NCBI GenBank assembly: GCA_002480645.1
Contig: DLCN01000023.1
Coordinates: 1-64,000 of the forward strand
Reading direction: 5' to 3'
DNA from: Balneolaceae bacterium UBA7797
Lineage (GTDB): Bacteria; Bacteroidota; Rhodothermia; Balneolales; Balneolaceae
DNA length: 64,000 nucleotides
In this document: positions 7,963 through 16,654 of the stretch, one piece after another
Layout of the letters: every line of letters starts with the position of its first letter
Numbering within the stretch: position 1 is the first letter of the stretch
Position numbers and translations under genes: made by a program
Notes under the pieces: generated by a model
Told to the model about the DNA's origin: nothing
The model's input: the letters and a program-made list of their open reading frames with translations, nothing else
Database searches by the model: none

Positions 7963-8730
7963 TTGACATTCTACGAAGCGATACCTCATGTGAGAGAAGC
8001 ATCCAGAAATGATATTATCGAAATCATTTCTGAACGCATTCCTTTAAAAAAATCTGGCAGTTACTATAAAGCATGTTGTCCATTTCACACAGAAAAGACA
8101 GCCTCTTTTTATGTTCATGAAATAAAAGGAACCTATAAATGCTATGGCTGTCAGGCATGGGGTGATGCGATTAGTTTTGTTGAGTTTTATGATGGACTGA
8201 CCTTTAATGAAGTCATTTATTTATTAGCCGACCGGTATCACCTAACCATTTCAAATAAAAGTAGGAAGAAATCCCAGCAGGCAATAAAAAAAGAAGATGA
8301 TATACTTCCGGGTTACTCCTCGGTAAAGTCTGAAATCCTGAAGACGAAGATAGTTTACGTAGCATTTAAACAAGGCGACGCGCCATTCACGCCTATTCTT
8401 TTCATAGATGGCCAGCTAAGCCTTGATGCTGCTAAACTTTTAAAAAAACGAGCTCAGAAAATCATATTCGTTGCTCAGGATACTACGTGGAAAATACTTA
8501 AGCCCTCCTTTGAAGCGGCTTTAAAAGCAGAACTGGAAGTATTCGCTATTCCAGATTATTCCAACGAATTCCAGGAAATGGACTGGGTGGACTATTGCTC
8601 TGCTCAGACTACCCAAAAAATTACAACTAAAGATGTGATACAGCTTATTGCAGGAATACCTGACAACATCACCCGATCTGTGTACATCACTTATGCAACA
8701 GATAATTTCAAAGAATTGACTACACAATGA
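7963..8730 (+). CDS. CHC2 zinc-finger primase-like protein
   Basis: A 255-aa protein whose first ~100 residues are a DnaG-type CHC2 zinc-binding domain. Candidate ligands C39, H42, C60 and C63 are spaced as in CCPFHTEKT...YKCYGC. The rest (about 120-255) is not a clear TOPRIM domain, although VDYCSAQTTQ..TKDVIQLIAGI resembles the end of TOPRIM-like phage primases. It probably helps prime element replication with the helicase encoded next. The start is a TTG at 7963; no ATG gives the intact finger. It overlaps the next gene by 4 nt (ATGA). Confidence 0.75.
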   Translation: MTFYEAIPHVREASRNDIIEIISERIPLKKSGSYYKACCPFHTEKTASFYVHEIKGTYKCYGCQAWGDAISFVEFYDGLTFNEVIYLLADRYHLTISNKSRKKSQQAIKKEDDILPGYSSVKSEILKTKIVYVAFKQGDAPFTPILFIDGQLSLDAAKLLKKRAQKIIFVAQDTTWKILKPSFEAALKAELEVFAIPDYSNEFQEMDWVDYCSAQTTQKITTKDVIQLIAGIPDNITRSVYITYATDNFKELTTQ

Positions 8731-11042
8731 CAAACCCAATGTTTAACGCCGATTTTTGGCGTTGGTATCTGCGTAAAGAGTTTAAAGAATTTACCCATTT
8801 AGCAGATACAACCATCCTTATTGAACGAATTCCGAATGTATTTTCTGAAAACAATCCCGATTCGTTTCTCACCTTAAACCTCGACACGGAAATTTGTACT
8901 GATTCCGAGGGCAATGAATTCAATATGATTGAATTTATTGCCATAAAAGAGGACTCCGAACGGCAGTATGCGGAAATGAACCTGGCCGTTGACTATGAGC
9001 GCTGGTTGGCCCAAAAATTTCAAGAAAACGCGGCCAAAGAATACGAACGTGACTTCGATAACTACCAATGGGTACGCAAGCGGGGCGGCGAAAAGGTGCC
9101 TGTAACCGATTTTGATCTTATTCTGGAGTCCATAATCGAAAAATGGAATCCGGAAAAGAAAGAATGGGAACGCACCTATGTTGGCCAGCTCCGCTACCTT
9201 CGGGGAGGCATTCCGATGTACAAACCCTTCAATTTTGAACCTGGACAAACCCACAGCGTGGAGGAATTTTCCAAAAGCGTATGGAATAAAGACGTGCTCC
9301 AGGTAAAAAACATGAAAAACGAGGACATGCGCAGCTTCTGGCTGCATGTAAACATCGAGTTTAAACCCCGCATAGTCCGTGAGTTTGATCACTTTGGGAT
9401 CATTTCTTTTGAAAAAACCCGGTATTTACTTGCCGGTAATGTGCTGGTAAGCTTTCCAAAGAAACCATCTGATCACATTAAACTCATTGCCCAACGTGAC
9501 GGTGCTTTTCCTATTGGCGATAACAAGTTTTTAAAGCCCCCGGAAGATGCTATTCACTTACCGCATTACGATTTAGGAATAGCCAATACTGATGGTTATT
9601 TCCAAAATGCTCAGGAAAGCCTGTACAATGACCAGGAATTTTATAAAAAATTGGTGGAAGTCGAGCATCACTTTTGTGGCATGATTGGAGGCATTACGGA
9701 ATTTAGGCTTTGGGGGAAATTTATCATCGCTTACGTGTTTGCGTTTGTGTTTTTTGACGAGATATATACGCTTCATAAGCATGTCATCTTCCTTTACCTC
9801 TATGGGGAGGGTAACGTGGGTAAAGGAGAAATGGCCAAACTTATTCAGGATTTTTTTGGAATAAATCACCTCGATAGTTTGAATACACCACCGGCTCGGT
9901 CGGTGGATGAGGCGCTGGAGCAAAAATCCCACATCCCCCAGTGGATTGATGAGCACGTTCCCCAAGTCCCTGGCAAAAAAGCCAAGATTGAAGACCAAAT
10001 CTGGAACTCCTGGTTTGAACTCAAGCCACGACCTACTAACATCAAAAAGGGCAACAAATGGGGAAAGGAACATAAAGTCGTGCGTACCATGCCACTTTTT
10101 TGCAGCAACTTTTTGCCCGCCACCGATCACCTGCTTAGCCGATCGCTGATCATTCATTACAGCAAAAAGACGCGAGGGCCTGAAGATCATGTAAAAGAGC
10201 TGCTCAATGATCGGGTAACCCTTCAGCGTCTTATGCTTTCTTTTCTAAAAAACTACCATCTTCTCAACCGAAAAGACTTCATTCGGGATATGGAACGTAT
10301 CCGGCTCAAGCTCAAAGATGCCGTTAAAACCGAGCTGGGTGATAAAATGAAAGATGTGGTACTCCAAGATCGGCAAATAAATCAGTTTGCCTCGTTGGTT
10401 ACGGTTTCCTACTGGCTAAATCCTAACTACCGGAACCTGATATCGGGTTCGCTGGACGAGCTGGAAGAGATCAAAGACAAAGCCATGTACGATGATTATT
10501 ACCGCAATTTCACCAAGGAACGTAATGAGGAACGGCTTCTCTCGGTTACCGGGGAAGATCTTTTCCTTTTTGCTCGGGATGAAGTGGTTAAGACAGCCAT
10601 CCGGTACTCTTCCCAAGATCCACTTACCGAATTTATTGAAACCATCGGTACACTTATCCAATCTTTGAAGGTTACCGTACATCATTTCAATTGGACCAAG
10701 GACGGCACGCTCAAAATTTGGGCCAAGGCGATCTGGGACATCTACGAATACGAAAAAAGAGGCACCGATGGCATGGTTCGCCGTGATATCGTGGATGAGA
10801 AGCTTCGGGATTTAAGCGATTTGACTCCGGAAGGCGAACTTAAGGTGGTGAACTGGACCATTGTTGACAGTTACAGCAACCTAAAGACCGATACCATTCG
10901 TCAGCGGGGCTATTACCTCCCGAATGCGGTAGAAAACGAGCTGTTTCGCAACGCCTTTAACTGGGACAAATTTAAGCCTGCTGGAAGCCAGCCCTGGACG
11001 GAAAACACCGAACTGTTTAAAGAAGAAATAGCTTCGGCGTGA
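8727..11042 (+). CDS. Phage replicative primase-helicase, SF3-type ATPase
   Basis: A 771-aa protein with a P-loop at about residue 359 (GEGNVGKGEM), an acidic Walker B near 405 (WIDEH) and a downstream sensor-like stretch (LFCSNFLPATDHLLSRS). That matches superfamily-3/D5-like virus helicases (DUF5906-type). The ~350 residues before it form a charged N-terminal domain of unknown fold, and the ~230 after it a winged-helix-like C-terminus. It is expected to unwind the element's origin. It is coupled to the CHC2 gene upstream and is followed directly by the iteron-like region, so replication genes and candidate origin are adjacent. Confidence 0.78.
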   Translation: MTNPMFNADFWRWYLRKEFKEFTHLADTTILIERIPNVFSENNPDSFLTLNLDTEICTDSEGNEFNMIEFIAIKEDSERQYAEMNLAVDYERWLAQKFQENAAKEYERDFDNYQWVRKRGGEKVPVTDFDLILESIIEKWNPEKKEWERTYVGQLRYLRGGIPMYKPFNFEPGQTHSVEEFSKSVWNKDVLQVKNMKNEDMRSFWLHVNIEFKPRIVREFDHFGIISFEKTRYLLAGNVLVSFPKKPSDHIKLIAQRDGAFPIGDNKFLKPPEDAIHLPHYDLGIANTDGYFQNAQESLYNDQEFYKKLVEVEHHFCGMIGGITEFRLWGKFIIAYVFAFVFFDEIYTLHKHVIFLYLYGEGNVGKGEMAKLIQDFFGINHLDSLNTPPARSVDEALEQKSHIPQWIDEHVPQVPGKKAKIEDQIWNSWFELKPRPTNIKKGNKWGKEHKVVRTMPLFCSNFLPATDHLLSRSLIIHYSKKTRGPEDHVKELLNDRVTLQRLMLSFLKNYHLLNRKDFIRDMERIRLKLKDAVKTELGDKMKDVVLQDRQINQFASLVTVSYWLNPNYRNLISGSLDELEEIKDKAMYDDYYRNFTKERNEERLLSVTGEDLFLFARDEVVKTAIRYSSQDPLTEFIETIGTLIQSLKVTVHHFNWTKDGTLKIWAKAIWDIYEYEKRGTDGMVRRDIVDEKLRDLSDLTPEGELKVVNWTIVDSYSNLKTDTIRQRGYYLPNAVENELFRNAFNWDKFKPAGSQPWTENTELFKEEIASA

Positions 11043-11440
11043 GCTATTTTTTTAGCTATAGAATAGAAAAGACCGAAAAAGAAGAAAATCTATGTTTCAA
11101 TGTTTCAAAATACTAAAAACATACTTTATGATACTTTTAATACACTTTTTTATGAAACTTTTGCTGAAACATTTATGAAACACCATGAAACATTCACCCT
11201 TTTTACTGAAACAGGAATGTTTCATCTGTGTTTCACGGGTATTTCTTCTAAATCATTGAAATTATTTACTCCAAAAATAAACGTAATCCATCGTGAAACA
11301 GGCATGTTTCAGGAAATGTTTCATAGAAATCAGCCTTTAAATATGCCTTAGTGTAATTTTTAGGTATTTGAAACATTTTTTTGGAATAAAATGAGTTTTA
11401 CCGGAAAATCAATACATAACCATCACTAATTAGAAACTCC
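11043..11440. other. Iteron-like cluster, candidate replication origin or partition site
   Basis: This gene-free stretch holds twelve exact copies of TGAAACA or its complement TGTTTCA in 283 nt: 11093, 11101, 11165, 11176, 11186, 11207, 11218, 11229, 11294, 11305, 11317 and 11369 (start positions). There is also a variant TGAAACT at 11153. Copies are six in each orientation and are often 10-12 nt apart, about one helical turn. Four combine into two near-identical palindromes, TGAAACAGGAATGTTTCA (11207-11224) and TGAAACAGGCATGTTTCA (11294-11311). The surrounding DNA is AT-rich. Position directly after the helicase suggests an origin; a repressor or partition-protein array is the alternative. 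Confidence 0.75.
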
Positions 11441-11683
11441 ATGCAGACTGAAAAATCCATGCAAGAAATAATTGACCGCGAAGTTATGACCATCAAAGAA
11501 GCCCAGGTATATGTAGAGCAAAAAACGGGGATGAAAAGCAGCCTTTTTTATGATTGCGTGCGTCCTCTTCTTTCTCCCCGTCCCATGGCTATCAATCAAC
11601 GCACCCGAAAACCCGCTCATTTTGTAGTTGCTAAAGAACAAGTTGAGCAGGTCATTTTCAGCATGAAAAAACAAATTGAGTAA
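11441..11683 (+). CDS. Small HTH-type DNA-binding protein
   Basis: An 80-aa basic protein (63-75 aa if an internal ATG is used) with MTIKEAQVYVEQKTGMKSSLFYDCV, a helix-turn-helix of the excisionase/HTH_17 kind, and a later AHFVVAKEQVEQ segment. It lies directly downstream of the heptamer cluster at 11043-11440, so it is a natural candidate to bind it. That link is an inference from position. A gap of about 150 nt separates it from the structural operon. Confidence 0.6.
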   Translation: MQTEKSMQEIIDREVMTIKEAQVYVEQKTGMKSSLFYDCVRPLLSPRPMAINQRTRKPAHFVVAKEQVEQVIFSMKKQIE

Positions 11684-11836
11684 AAAAGAATAATTCCAAT
11701 TCACTCAATAAATTTTTTCCAATTTTTTGTGCTTACAGAAAATTTTTACTTGCTCACATCCCCAGCTATTGCTCCAAGGGCCATTTAACTCCATTTATAT
11801 CCTGCCTATTCTGTGTTCGAACCAAACAGAACACAG

Positions 11837-12565
11837 ATGGCAGATCATTCAGAACATATACACGACACGCTTGCTGATGATAAAATAGGCGGAGCTATAA
11901 AAGCTTCTCCCGGCCGGCCGCCGGCTGAGTTTTATTCGAGTATGAATATTCCGGCTAAGTTTTCTATGGCTGGAAATTATTACCACGAGCGCTGCCTCCA
12001 GCTCGAAGGACAACTAACGGATGCGAATCGCAAAATCCAACAGATTACCGACGAGCTTTTTCAAGCCAGAAAAGACCTTTCCCAAGATAAAACCGAATTA
12101 CTGTTAGCCCACCAGAATGAGATCGCCAGGCTGAAGGAGGAATTCAGAGATAAACTCGATGGGCATAAAGAAGCTAACACGTCAAAGGTCCATGAATTGG
12201 AAAAAGAAATTGAAAAACTGGACCGTGAACAGTTCAAAAAAGACCTGGAATATCAAAATGCTCAGCAGTCTCCAGGAAATCAATTTGTAGAACAGTTCGT
12301 CAAAAAAACCCCGGAGGTAATTGATACCCTTGGCGGATTAATAAGCATCATCGTTGGGCAGCGGCATGGATTAGGTCCTATAGCAACCTATACACCTCCT
12401 TCGGAGACCATTAACACTGCACCTGAAAACGAAGCACCCTCATCTGGTGAACCTATAGAGCATTTTCCTGAAACTTCCAGGCCATCACAACCAGAGCCCC
12501 TTCAAGAGGAAGCTCAGCCGGAAGAGCAAACTCAGGCAAATAACCCAACTACCCCCAATCAATGA
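11837..12565 (+). CDS. Coiled-coil protein, first gene of the structural operon
   Basis: A protein of about 242 aa (from the ATG at 11837; a GTG at 11813 would add eight). Residues about 60-150 form a long charged coiled coil. A short hydrophobic segment follows (VIDTLGGLISIIVGQ), then a Pro/Glu-rich, acidic, low-complexity tail of about 60 residues. No family is recognised. A virion scaffold or internal membrane-associated protein would fit; the sequence alone does not decide. The stop overlaps the next start (ATGA). Confidence 0.55.
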   Translation: MADHSEHIHDTLADDKIGGAIKASPGRPPAEFYSSMNIPAKFSMAGNYYHERCLQLEGQLTDANRKIQQITDELFQARKDLSQDKTELLLAHQNEIARLKEEFRDKLDGHKEANTSKVHELEKEIEKLDREQFKKDLEYQNAQQSPGNQFVEQFVKKTPEVIDTLGGLISIIVGQRHGLGPIATYTPPSETINTAPENEAPSSGEPIEHFPETSRPSQPEPLQEEAQPEEQTQANNPTTPNQ

Positions 12566-12993
12566 GCATGCACTTCCCTTATCAAAAATTAATACAGGCT
12601 GCCTTGGATTTTATGGCTATCGATTCCCCCTCTGCGGCTCGCTATATAACCTATGTACGGGCCATACAATCACAAATTGGAATCATTCAGGGCATTGAAA
12701 ACAGACCTTTGACGGCCAAGGACTGGATCAGTATCGCTATTGAATTGGGCAGAAGGGCATTGGAAAGAGATATCGGCGCGAAACGAATTGCAGAAAGTAT
12801 ATATCCCTTAGTGGATGGATCAGGGCAATTTTCGACCTATGCCGGTATCTCTGCCAGTGCTGCCACCAACCTATTACTCATTTGGTCGGGTACTTTTTCA
12901 CTCCGACCAGAAGAAAAAGCGCTATTGGTTGATGTAATTGCAGAACTGCAGAAGCTATACATAACACGAACTAATCCAATTGCCCACTCATGA
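12562..12993 (+). CDS. Hypothetical phage protein (143 aa)
   Basis: No domain recognised. The protein is predicted largely helical, with a moderately hydrophobic stretch (YAGISASAATNLLLIWSGTF, about residues 93-112) that could be a membrane-associated helix. Both ends overlap neighbours by 4 nt (12562 and 12990), so it is translated as part of a tightly coupled set. A membrane-linked virion role is possible. Confidence 0.5.
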   Translation: MSMHFPYQKLIQAALDFMAIDSPSAARYITYVRAIQSQIGIIQGIENRPLTAKDWISIAIELGRRALERDIGAKRIAESIYPLVDGSGQFSTYAGISASAATNLLLIWSGTFSLRPEEKALLVDVIAELQKLYITRTNPIAHS

Positions 12994-13211
12994 GCACAGT
13001 ACAAACGAAAACGATCTCCCAACTGCGAAATCAGCTGTTCTCCATAGCCGAGGAAGCAAGGATTACCACCGTGACCCGAAATGGACAATTTATTGGAGTC
13101 CTAATTACCGAAAATTTCCCCACAGATGGGTTGGCATCCTTAACTCATAAAAGAATCAAGGAAAATCCCGTCTACTCGATTACCCAGCTTACTAAGGAGT
13201 TGATGCCTTGA
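12990..13211 (+). CDS. Phd/YefM antitoxin-like small DNA-binding protein
   Basis: A 73-aa protein. The first ~50 residues (KTISQLRNQLFSIAEEARI..VTRNGQFIGVLI) match the N-terminal dimerisation and DNA-binding fold of Phd/YefM antitoxins. No ParE/RelE/Doc-like toxin gene adjoins it; both flanking genes are structural-looking. It may act as a regulator of the late operon or be an orphan antitoxin directed against a host toxin. Confidence 0.6.
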   Translation: MSTVQTKTISQLRNQLFSIAEEARITTVTRNGQFIGVLITENFPTDGLASLTHKRIKENPVYSITQLTKELMP

Positions 13212-14224
13212 TGCAAAGTGGCTATGTACAGATATTACCAGATACCCAGCAGCAATACACCAGAGCACGGGCTGTGGATGCTTCTTTGGGAGCATCCACA
13301 GTACCTCTTTCTACTCGACGCCAGGCGTACCCCGGTGTAGAAAGCGTGCTATCGGCGGCCAGCAGGCTGGTTACCAAATATACCGGCGACGAGCGTATTC
13401 GTTCACTCGCCCTCAAAATTACAAGTACGATCCGACGGCACCGGCTTACCGGACAACCCGACCTGCGAAACATTGACGCCATTGCCTCCGCCATATACAA
13501 ATGGATGGTGCGCAACGTGAATTATGTGCGCGATCCGTGGGATGTCGAGCGTATTCAGTCGCCCTTTGTCACCATAACCCAACGGGCAGGTGACTGCGAC
13601 GATCATGCCATTTTAGGAGCCGCCTTACTGCAAAGCTTAGGTATTCAAACGGGTTTTCGTATTGTCTCACGAACCGGACGCCACTTTGACCATATTTACG
13701 CGGTGTACCAATCACCTGCGGGGTGGAAATCATTCGATACCACCGTACTGAAATATCCCGGCTATGTATTTGATGAGCGGCTCATTAAAAAATCCAGGCA
13801 CGTCACCAACCAGATGCCGGAAGGATTGGGGCTTGATCCCATTACGCTACTCACCACGGCTACCACAATGGCCAGTACAGGGATGACGCTTAAAAATACC
13901 TTGTCCAGCATATTTGGAGCCAAAGATAAAGATGAACGTCAATTGCGCGGTGCCCTGCGAGACTACCTCATGCAGCGGGGCGTGCAATCCGAGGTGATCA
14001 GTCTTTCCCAAAAAGACAATGCCTCCCTTCAGCGCTACGCACAGATTATAGATGAACTTGGTGCCCCGGCGGTTCAGCAACTGAATCGCTACGGGCAACT
14101 TTCCCCGGTTTGGGTTACTCAACAACAAGCAGCAAATAAAACCAAAAAAATGGGGCTGTATGCCGGTCTTGCCATTGGAACCCTGGTTCTGATTGGTGGC
14201 GGGTATATGCTTCTAAATAAATAG
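13208..14224 (+). CDS. Transglutaminase-like protein with C-terminal membrane anchor
   Basis: A 338-aa protein with a papain-fold/transglutaminase-like core. The apparent catalytic triad is Cys in AGDCDDHA (near residue 128), His in HFDHIYAV (near 161) and Asp in SFDTTV (near 177). The last ~25 residues (MGLYAGLAIGTLVLIGGGYMLL, then Asn-Lys) form a single transmembrane helix, so the enzyme would sit on a membrane facing one compartment. Possible activities are peptide hydrolysis or crosslinking during virion maturation or entry. It overlaps the previous gene by 4 nt and is followed by several other tail-anchored proteins. Confidence 0.75.
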   Translation: MMQSGYVQILPDTQQQYTRARAVDASLGASTVPLSTRRQAYPGVESVLSAASRLVTKYTGDERIRSLALKITSTIRRHRLTGQPDLRNIDAIASAIYKWMVRNVNYVRDPWDVERIQSPFVTITQRAGDCDDHAILGAALLQSLGIQTGFRIVSRTGRHFDHIYAVYQSPAGWKSFDTTVLKYPGYVFDERLIKKSRHVTNQMPEGLGLDPITLLTTATTMASTGMTLKNTLSSIFGAKDKDERQLRGALRDYLMQRGVQSEVISLSQKDNASLQRYAQIIDELGAPAVQQLNRYGQLSPVWVTQQQAANKTKKMGLYAGLAIGTLVLIGGGYMLLNK

Positions 14225-14227
14225 ACC

Positions 14228-14650
14228 ATGAGTAAAAGTGGATTTATCATTCCCTTAGAGGATACTGTCATTGGAGAGGAAGACACGGTGATTGCCGTAG
14301 CCATCAGTCCGGGACTCGGCAACTGGGAAGAATCTGACCCGTGCCGATACGCCAATCAAAGCTGTAAAGGCAAAATGTTTGGCAAGCTGAAAAGCTGCCG
14401 ACGTCAACGCGAGAAAAGTCAGGCGCTATGCAAAGCGCACGAAGCATCCCTACAAAAGAAAGCTCAGTGGGAAGGCCAGCGCGAGGAAATGATGCAGGCG
14501 CTCCAGACCAATCTTACCACCACCGCTTCCCAGCAGCAAACAGCCAACTCGACCATGAAGTCGGGTATTGCTGTGGGGGGAGTCGCCCTTACCGGAGCCA
14601 TTGCCTTGGCGGTTTTGATGCTGAAACGAAAAAAGAAATCTTCTAAATAA
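14228..14650 (+). CDS. Tail-anchored small virion-type protein (140 aa)
   Basis: A soluble charged part of about 105 residues contains two cysteines in a DPCRYANQSCKG segment, an Arg/Lys-rich helix and a C at about residue 66. It is followed by a Gly/Ala-rich transmembrane helix (GIAVGGVALTGAIALAVLML) and a strongly basic end (KRKKKSSK). No known family. The layout of soluble head, Gly-rich C-terminal anchor and positive tail is shared by about ten genes in this operon and suggests an internal-membrane virion protein. Confidence 0.65.
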   Translation: MSKSGFIIPLEDTVIGEEDTVIAVAISPGLGNWEESDPCRYANQSCKGKMFGKLKSCRRQREKSQALCKAHEASLQKKAQWEGQREEMMQALQTNLTTTASQQQTANSTMKSGIAVGGVALTGAIALAVLMLKRKKKSSK

Positions 14651-14663
14651 GCAGGCTTTTCCC

Positions 14664-14987
14664 ATGACCAAACAACCCAGCGGTTATACCAGTTTTGATC
14701 TTCTCAACCAGAAAGCGGCTATCGTTACCCAGCCTACCCAAACCAAATTTGGCTCGGCTTTAACCTCTATTAGCGACTTACTTAAGACCGCGACTGATAC
14801 CGTGGTGACCATAGATGGGGTCGTCAACAAGAGCGGTAACAAGTCTGGAGGCGGACAACCGCCGGTGCTATATCCCGGCCAAGGCGCACCTGCTCCCAGC
14901 GGCTCGGGAGAGTTGATCAAGTATGCGGGCATAGCAGGCATCGCCATTGGCGGTGGCATTATTCTACTCAAAGTGCTGAAGAAGTAA
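14664..14987 (+). CDS. Tail-anchored small protein (107 aa)
   Basis: The N-terminal ~50 residues are polar and helical. A Gly/Pro-rich linker follows (GNKSGGGQPPVLYPGQGAPAP), then a C-terminal Gly-rich transmembrane helix (YAGIAGIAIGGGIILLKVL) ending in lysines. Family unknown. It sits 13 nt after the preceding gene and 2 nt before the next, so it is part of the same transcription unit. Placement in the virion membrane is inferred from the anchor and its neighbours. Confidence 0.62.
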   Translation: MTKQPSGYTSFDLLNQKAAIVTQPTQTKFGSALTSISDLLKTATDTVVTIDGVVNKSGNKSGGGQPPVLYPGQGAPAPSGSGELIKYAGIAGIAIGGGIILLKVLKK

Positions 14988-14989
14988 GT

Positions 14990-15259
14990 ATGCAAGCAGG
15001 ACGAATTTCAACGTATTTAGATGGTGGTGTTCCAGGTGGACATGCCCCTATGGTATTGCCAGAGGTAGAAGATACTTCTTACGAGCAGCCCGATATGCAG
15101 GTCATTGAAGTGGGCAAAGGCGAGCAGCCAACAGCGAAAAAACTATGCCAGCGACTTCAGGAGCAGCCGATTTCACTTTCGCAGTGGATTCGGAATAACC
15201 AGAACACCTTACTAATCGCAGGTGGCCTTTATATGGGCTACCGCTTGCTACGGAGTTAA
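14990..15259 (+). CDS. Tail-anchored small protein (89 aa)
   Basis: An acidic, Pro- and Gly-containing N-terminal half is followed by a short amphipathic helix (QPISLSQWIRNN) and a C-terminal hydrophobic anchor (TLLIAGGLYMGYRLLRS). No recognised family. It shares the anchor type of its neighbours; only 1 nt separates it from the next start at 15261. Confidence 0.6.
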   Translation: MQAGRISTYLDGGVPGGHAPMVLPEVEDTSYEQPDMQVIEVGKGEQPTAKKLCQRLQEQPISLSQWIRNNQNTLLIAGGLYMGYRLLRS

Positions 15260-15260
15260 G

Positions 15261-15944
15261 ATGAACGCGCAATCAGGATATATCGACACCGGAATTGGGC
15301 AGCTCAACCTGTCCAGCAATATCATAAGCTCTGATGCGGTAGAGCTTCGCATTATCGGACGCAACCCCGCCTCAGGGAACCCGCCCAGCGGGGTTCCGTT
15401 TTCCCTCGATCTTGAGGTTGAAACCTTCCGCAACTGGGCTAAAGTGCTTTTTGTGCCGTTTATGGCCAGCTGGGGGCAATGCCCCGACGCCCTTGTGGTG
15501 GTTCGCTCGGTGCAGACTGCGTCTGTATTAGGCTTCCAGCGGTTCGGAACGTCGATGATGGACGGTTGCCGCGCACAGGGACGACTCGTTTTTGACCGTT
15601 CGTTTGTTCCCACCTCGGACCATAAAGTGGTTTTTGAAGTGTACCCCGAAGATGTTGATTTGAGCAAGCTATCCGCTTCCGATCTCATTGCAAAGTCCGC
15701 ACCCATTTCCCTCGACCTTGACCAGAAAACCGGCGAGCAGTCCGGGGTGTATTCTCCACCCACCGAGTCGTGGTACAAGATACCCGAGCTTGGGCCAGGT
15801 AACACTCTTAGCGAAGTTAATAAGTTAATCAAGCGAACAATTGTCATCGGCGGAATATTTGGAGGATTATATCTATTTGCCCCGATGCTCCCCGGACTTC
15901 GAGCGGGTATCAAAGCTTTAGCTCCAAAAGCAGGTGCCGAATGA
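15261..15944 (+). CDS. Beta-rich membrane-anchored virion-type protein (227 aa)
   Basis: The frame is open from 15222, but the ATG at 15261, just after the previous stop, gives the likely start (MNAQSGYIDTG). The first ~160 residues are rich in beta strands (e.g. AVELRIIGRNP, KVVFEVYPED). A Pro-rich linker and a Gly-rich transmembrane stretch (TIVIGGIFGGLYLFAPML) follow near residues 195-212. No family known. An exposed beta domain on an internal membrane stalk would suit a minor capsid or cementing protein. It overlaps the next gene by 4 nt. Confidence 0.6.
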   Translation: MNAQSGYIDTGIGQLNLSSNIISSDAVELRIIGRNPASGNPPSGVPFSLDLEVETFRNWAKVLFVPFMASWGQCPDALVVVRSVQTASVLGFQRFGTSMMDGCRAQGRLVFDRSFVPTSDHKVVFEVYPEDVDLSKLSASDLIAKSAPISLDLDQKTGEQSGVYSPPTESWYKIPELGPGNTLSEVNKLIKRTIVIGGIFGGLYLFAPMLPGLRAGIKALAPKAGAE

Positions 15945-16336
15945 GAACTGGGTATGTACCACATACCGGCACCGGCCTGCATGGCATGGACGATTACCTG
16001 CAGCGCACCTCGCAGAATGCTTTCAAGCTGTTTGCGGGGAAACTTCAGAGTGCCACAAGCGGTCGTCGCGGCCAGCTTGCCACGATGGGACTCAACCTGG
16101 CCAACCTGACCACTAGTAAAGCAGGTATCAACAGGGTATATGAACAGCACGCCGGAGTTATTGACGCCTACTTCGAGTATGTGGATCTGGTGGCTCTGTC
16201 AAAGAAATTAACTACCGATGATCCTTTATCATCCTCAGCTAAATCACCACTGATAAAGTATAGCTCTACACTTCTGATCGGTATCACAATAGGTATGCTG
16301 GCACATCGAACGTATAACTCAACATCGAAGAAATGA
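15941..16336 (+). CDS. Tail-anchored small protein (131 aa)
   Basis: A helical, basic protein with a C-terminal anchor (SSTLLIGITIGMLAHRTYN) ending in KK. The N-terminus is Gly/His-rich (GYVPHTGTGLHGMDDY). No family recognised. It overlaps both neighbours by 4 nt (15941 and 16333), meaning coupled translation with the beta-rich protein and the peptidoglycan-binding protein. Confidence 0.6.
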   Translation: MRTGYVPHTGTGLHGMDDYLQRTSQNAFKLFAGKLQSATSGRRGQLATMGLNLANLTTSKAGINRVYEQHAGVIDAYFEYVDLVALSKKLTTDDPLSSSAKSPLIKYSSTLLIGITIGMLAHRTYNSTSKK

Positions 16337-16653
16337 CTCTCAGTAAAGGCGCCTCAGGACAACAGGTAATCAGGCTCCAAGCAGGATTGCAAAAAGCAGG
16401 CTTTGATCTACCTCAATATGGTATTGACGGAAAATTTGGAAGTGAAACACAATCTGCCGTTATGAAAGCTCAACGCAGGTATTCTCTTCCGGTAACCGGA
16501 GAGGCCGGGCCAACACTACTTTCAAAACTGGGGGTATCCAATGCTCCATTAAACATGAAAACAGATAAAAAAACCATGCTGACTAAAGCTGTTCTGGCTG
16601 GCATTGCCATCGGTGCTTTAATTGTGATCGCTAAAAAAATGAGGCACCGTTGA
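16333..16653 (+). CDS. Peptidoglycan-binding domain protein with C-terminal anchor
   Basis: A 106-aa protein. Residues about 5-65 form a PG_binding_1 domain (LSKGASGQQVIRLQAGLQKAG, then DGKFGSETQSAVMKAQRRY), which binds cell-wall glycan. A C-terminal transmembrane helix (AVLAGIAIGALIVIAKKM) anchors it. A membrane-held wall-binding module without an enzyme domain is consistent with a virion component that docks the internal membrane or DNA-delivery tube onto peptidoglycan. Confidence 0.8.
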   Translation: MTLSKGASGQQVIRLQAGLQKAGFDLPQYGIDGKFGSETQSAVMKAQRRYSLPVTGEAGPTLLSKLGVSNAPLNMKTDKKTMLTKAVLAGIAIGALIVIAKKMRHR

Positions 16654-16654
16654 T

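Noticed and set aside
11100..11351. 83-aa frame MFQNTKN... with repeated ETF/MF residues
   Set aside because: It is created by the TGAAACA/TGTTTCA heptamers; the region is better read as non-coding.
15248..16150. 300-aa minus-strand frame across the small virion genes
   Set aside because: It overlaps coupled plus-strand genes with shared anchors; composition is that of antisense translation.
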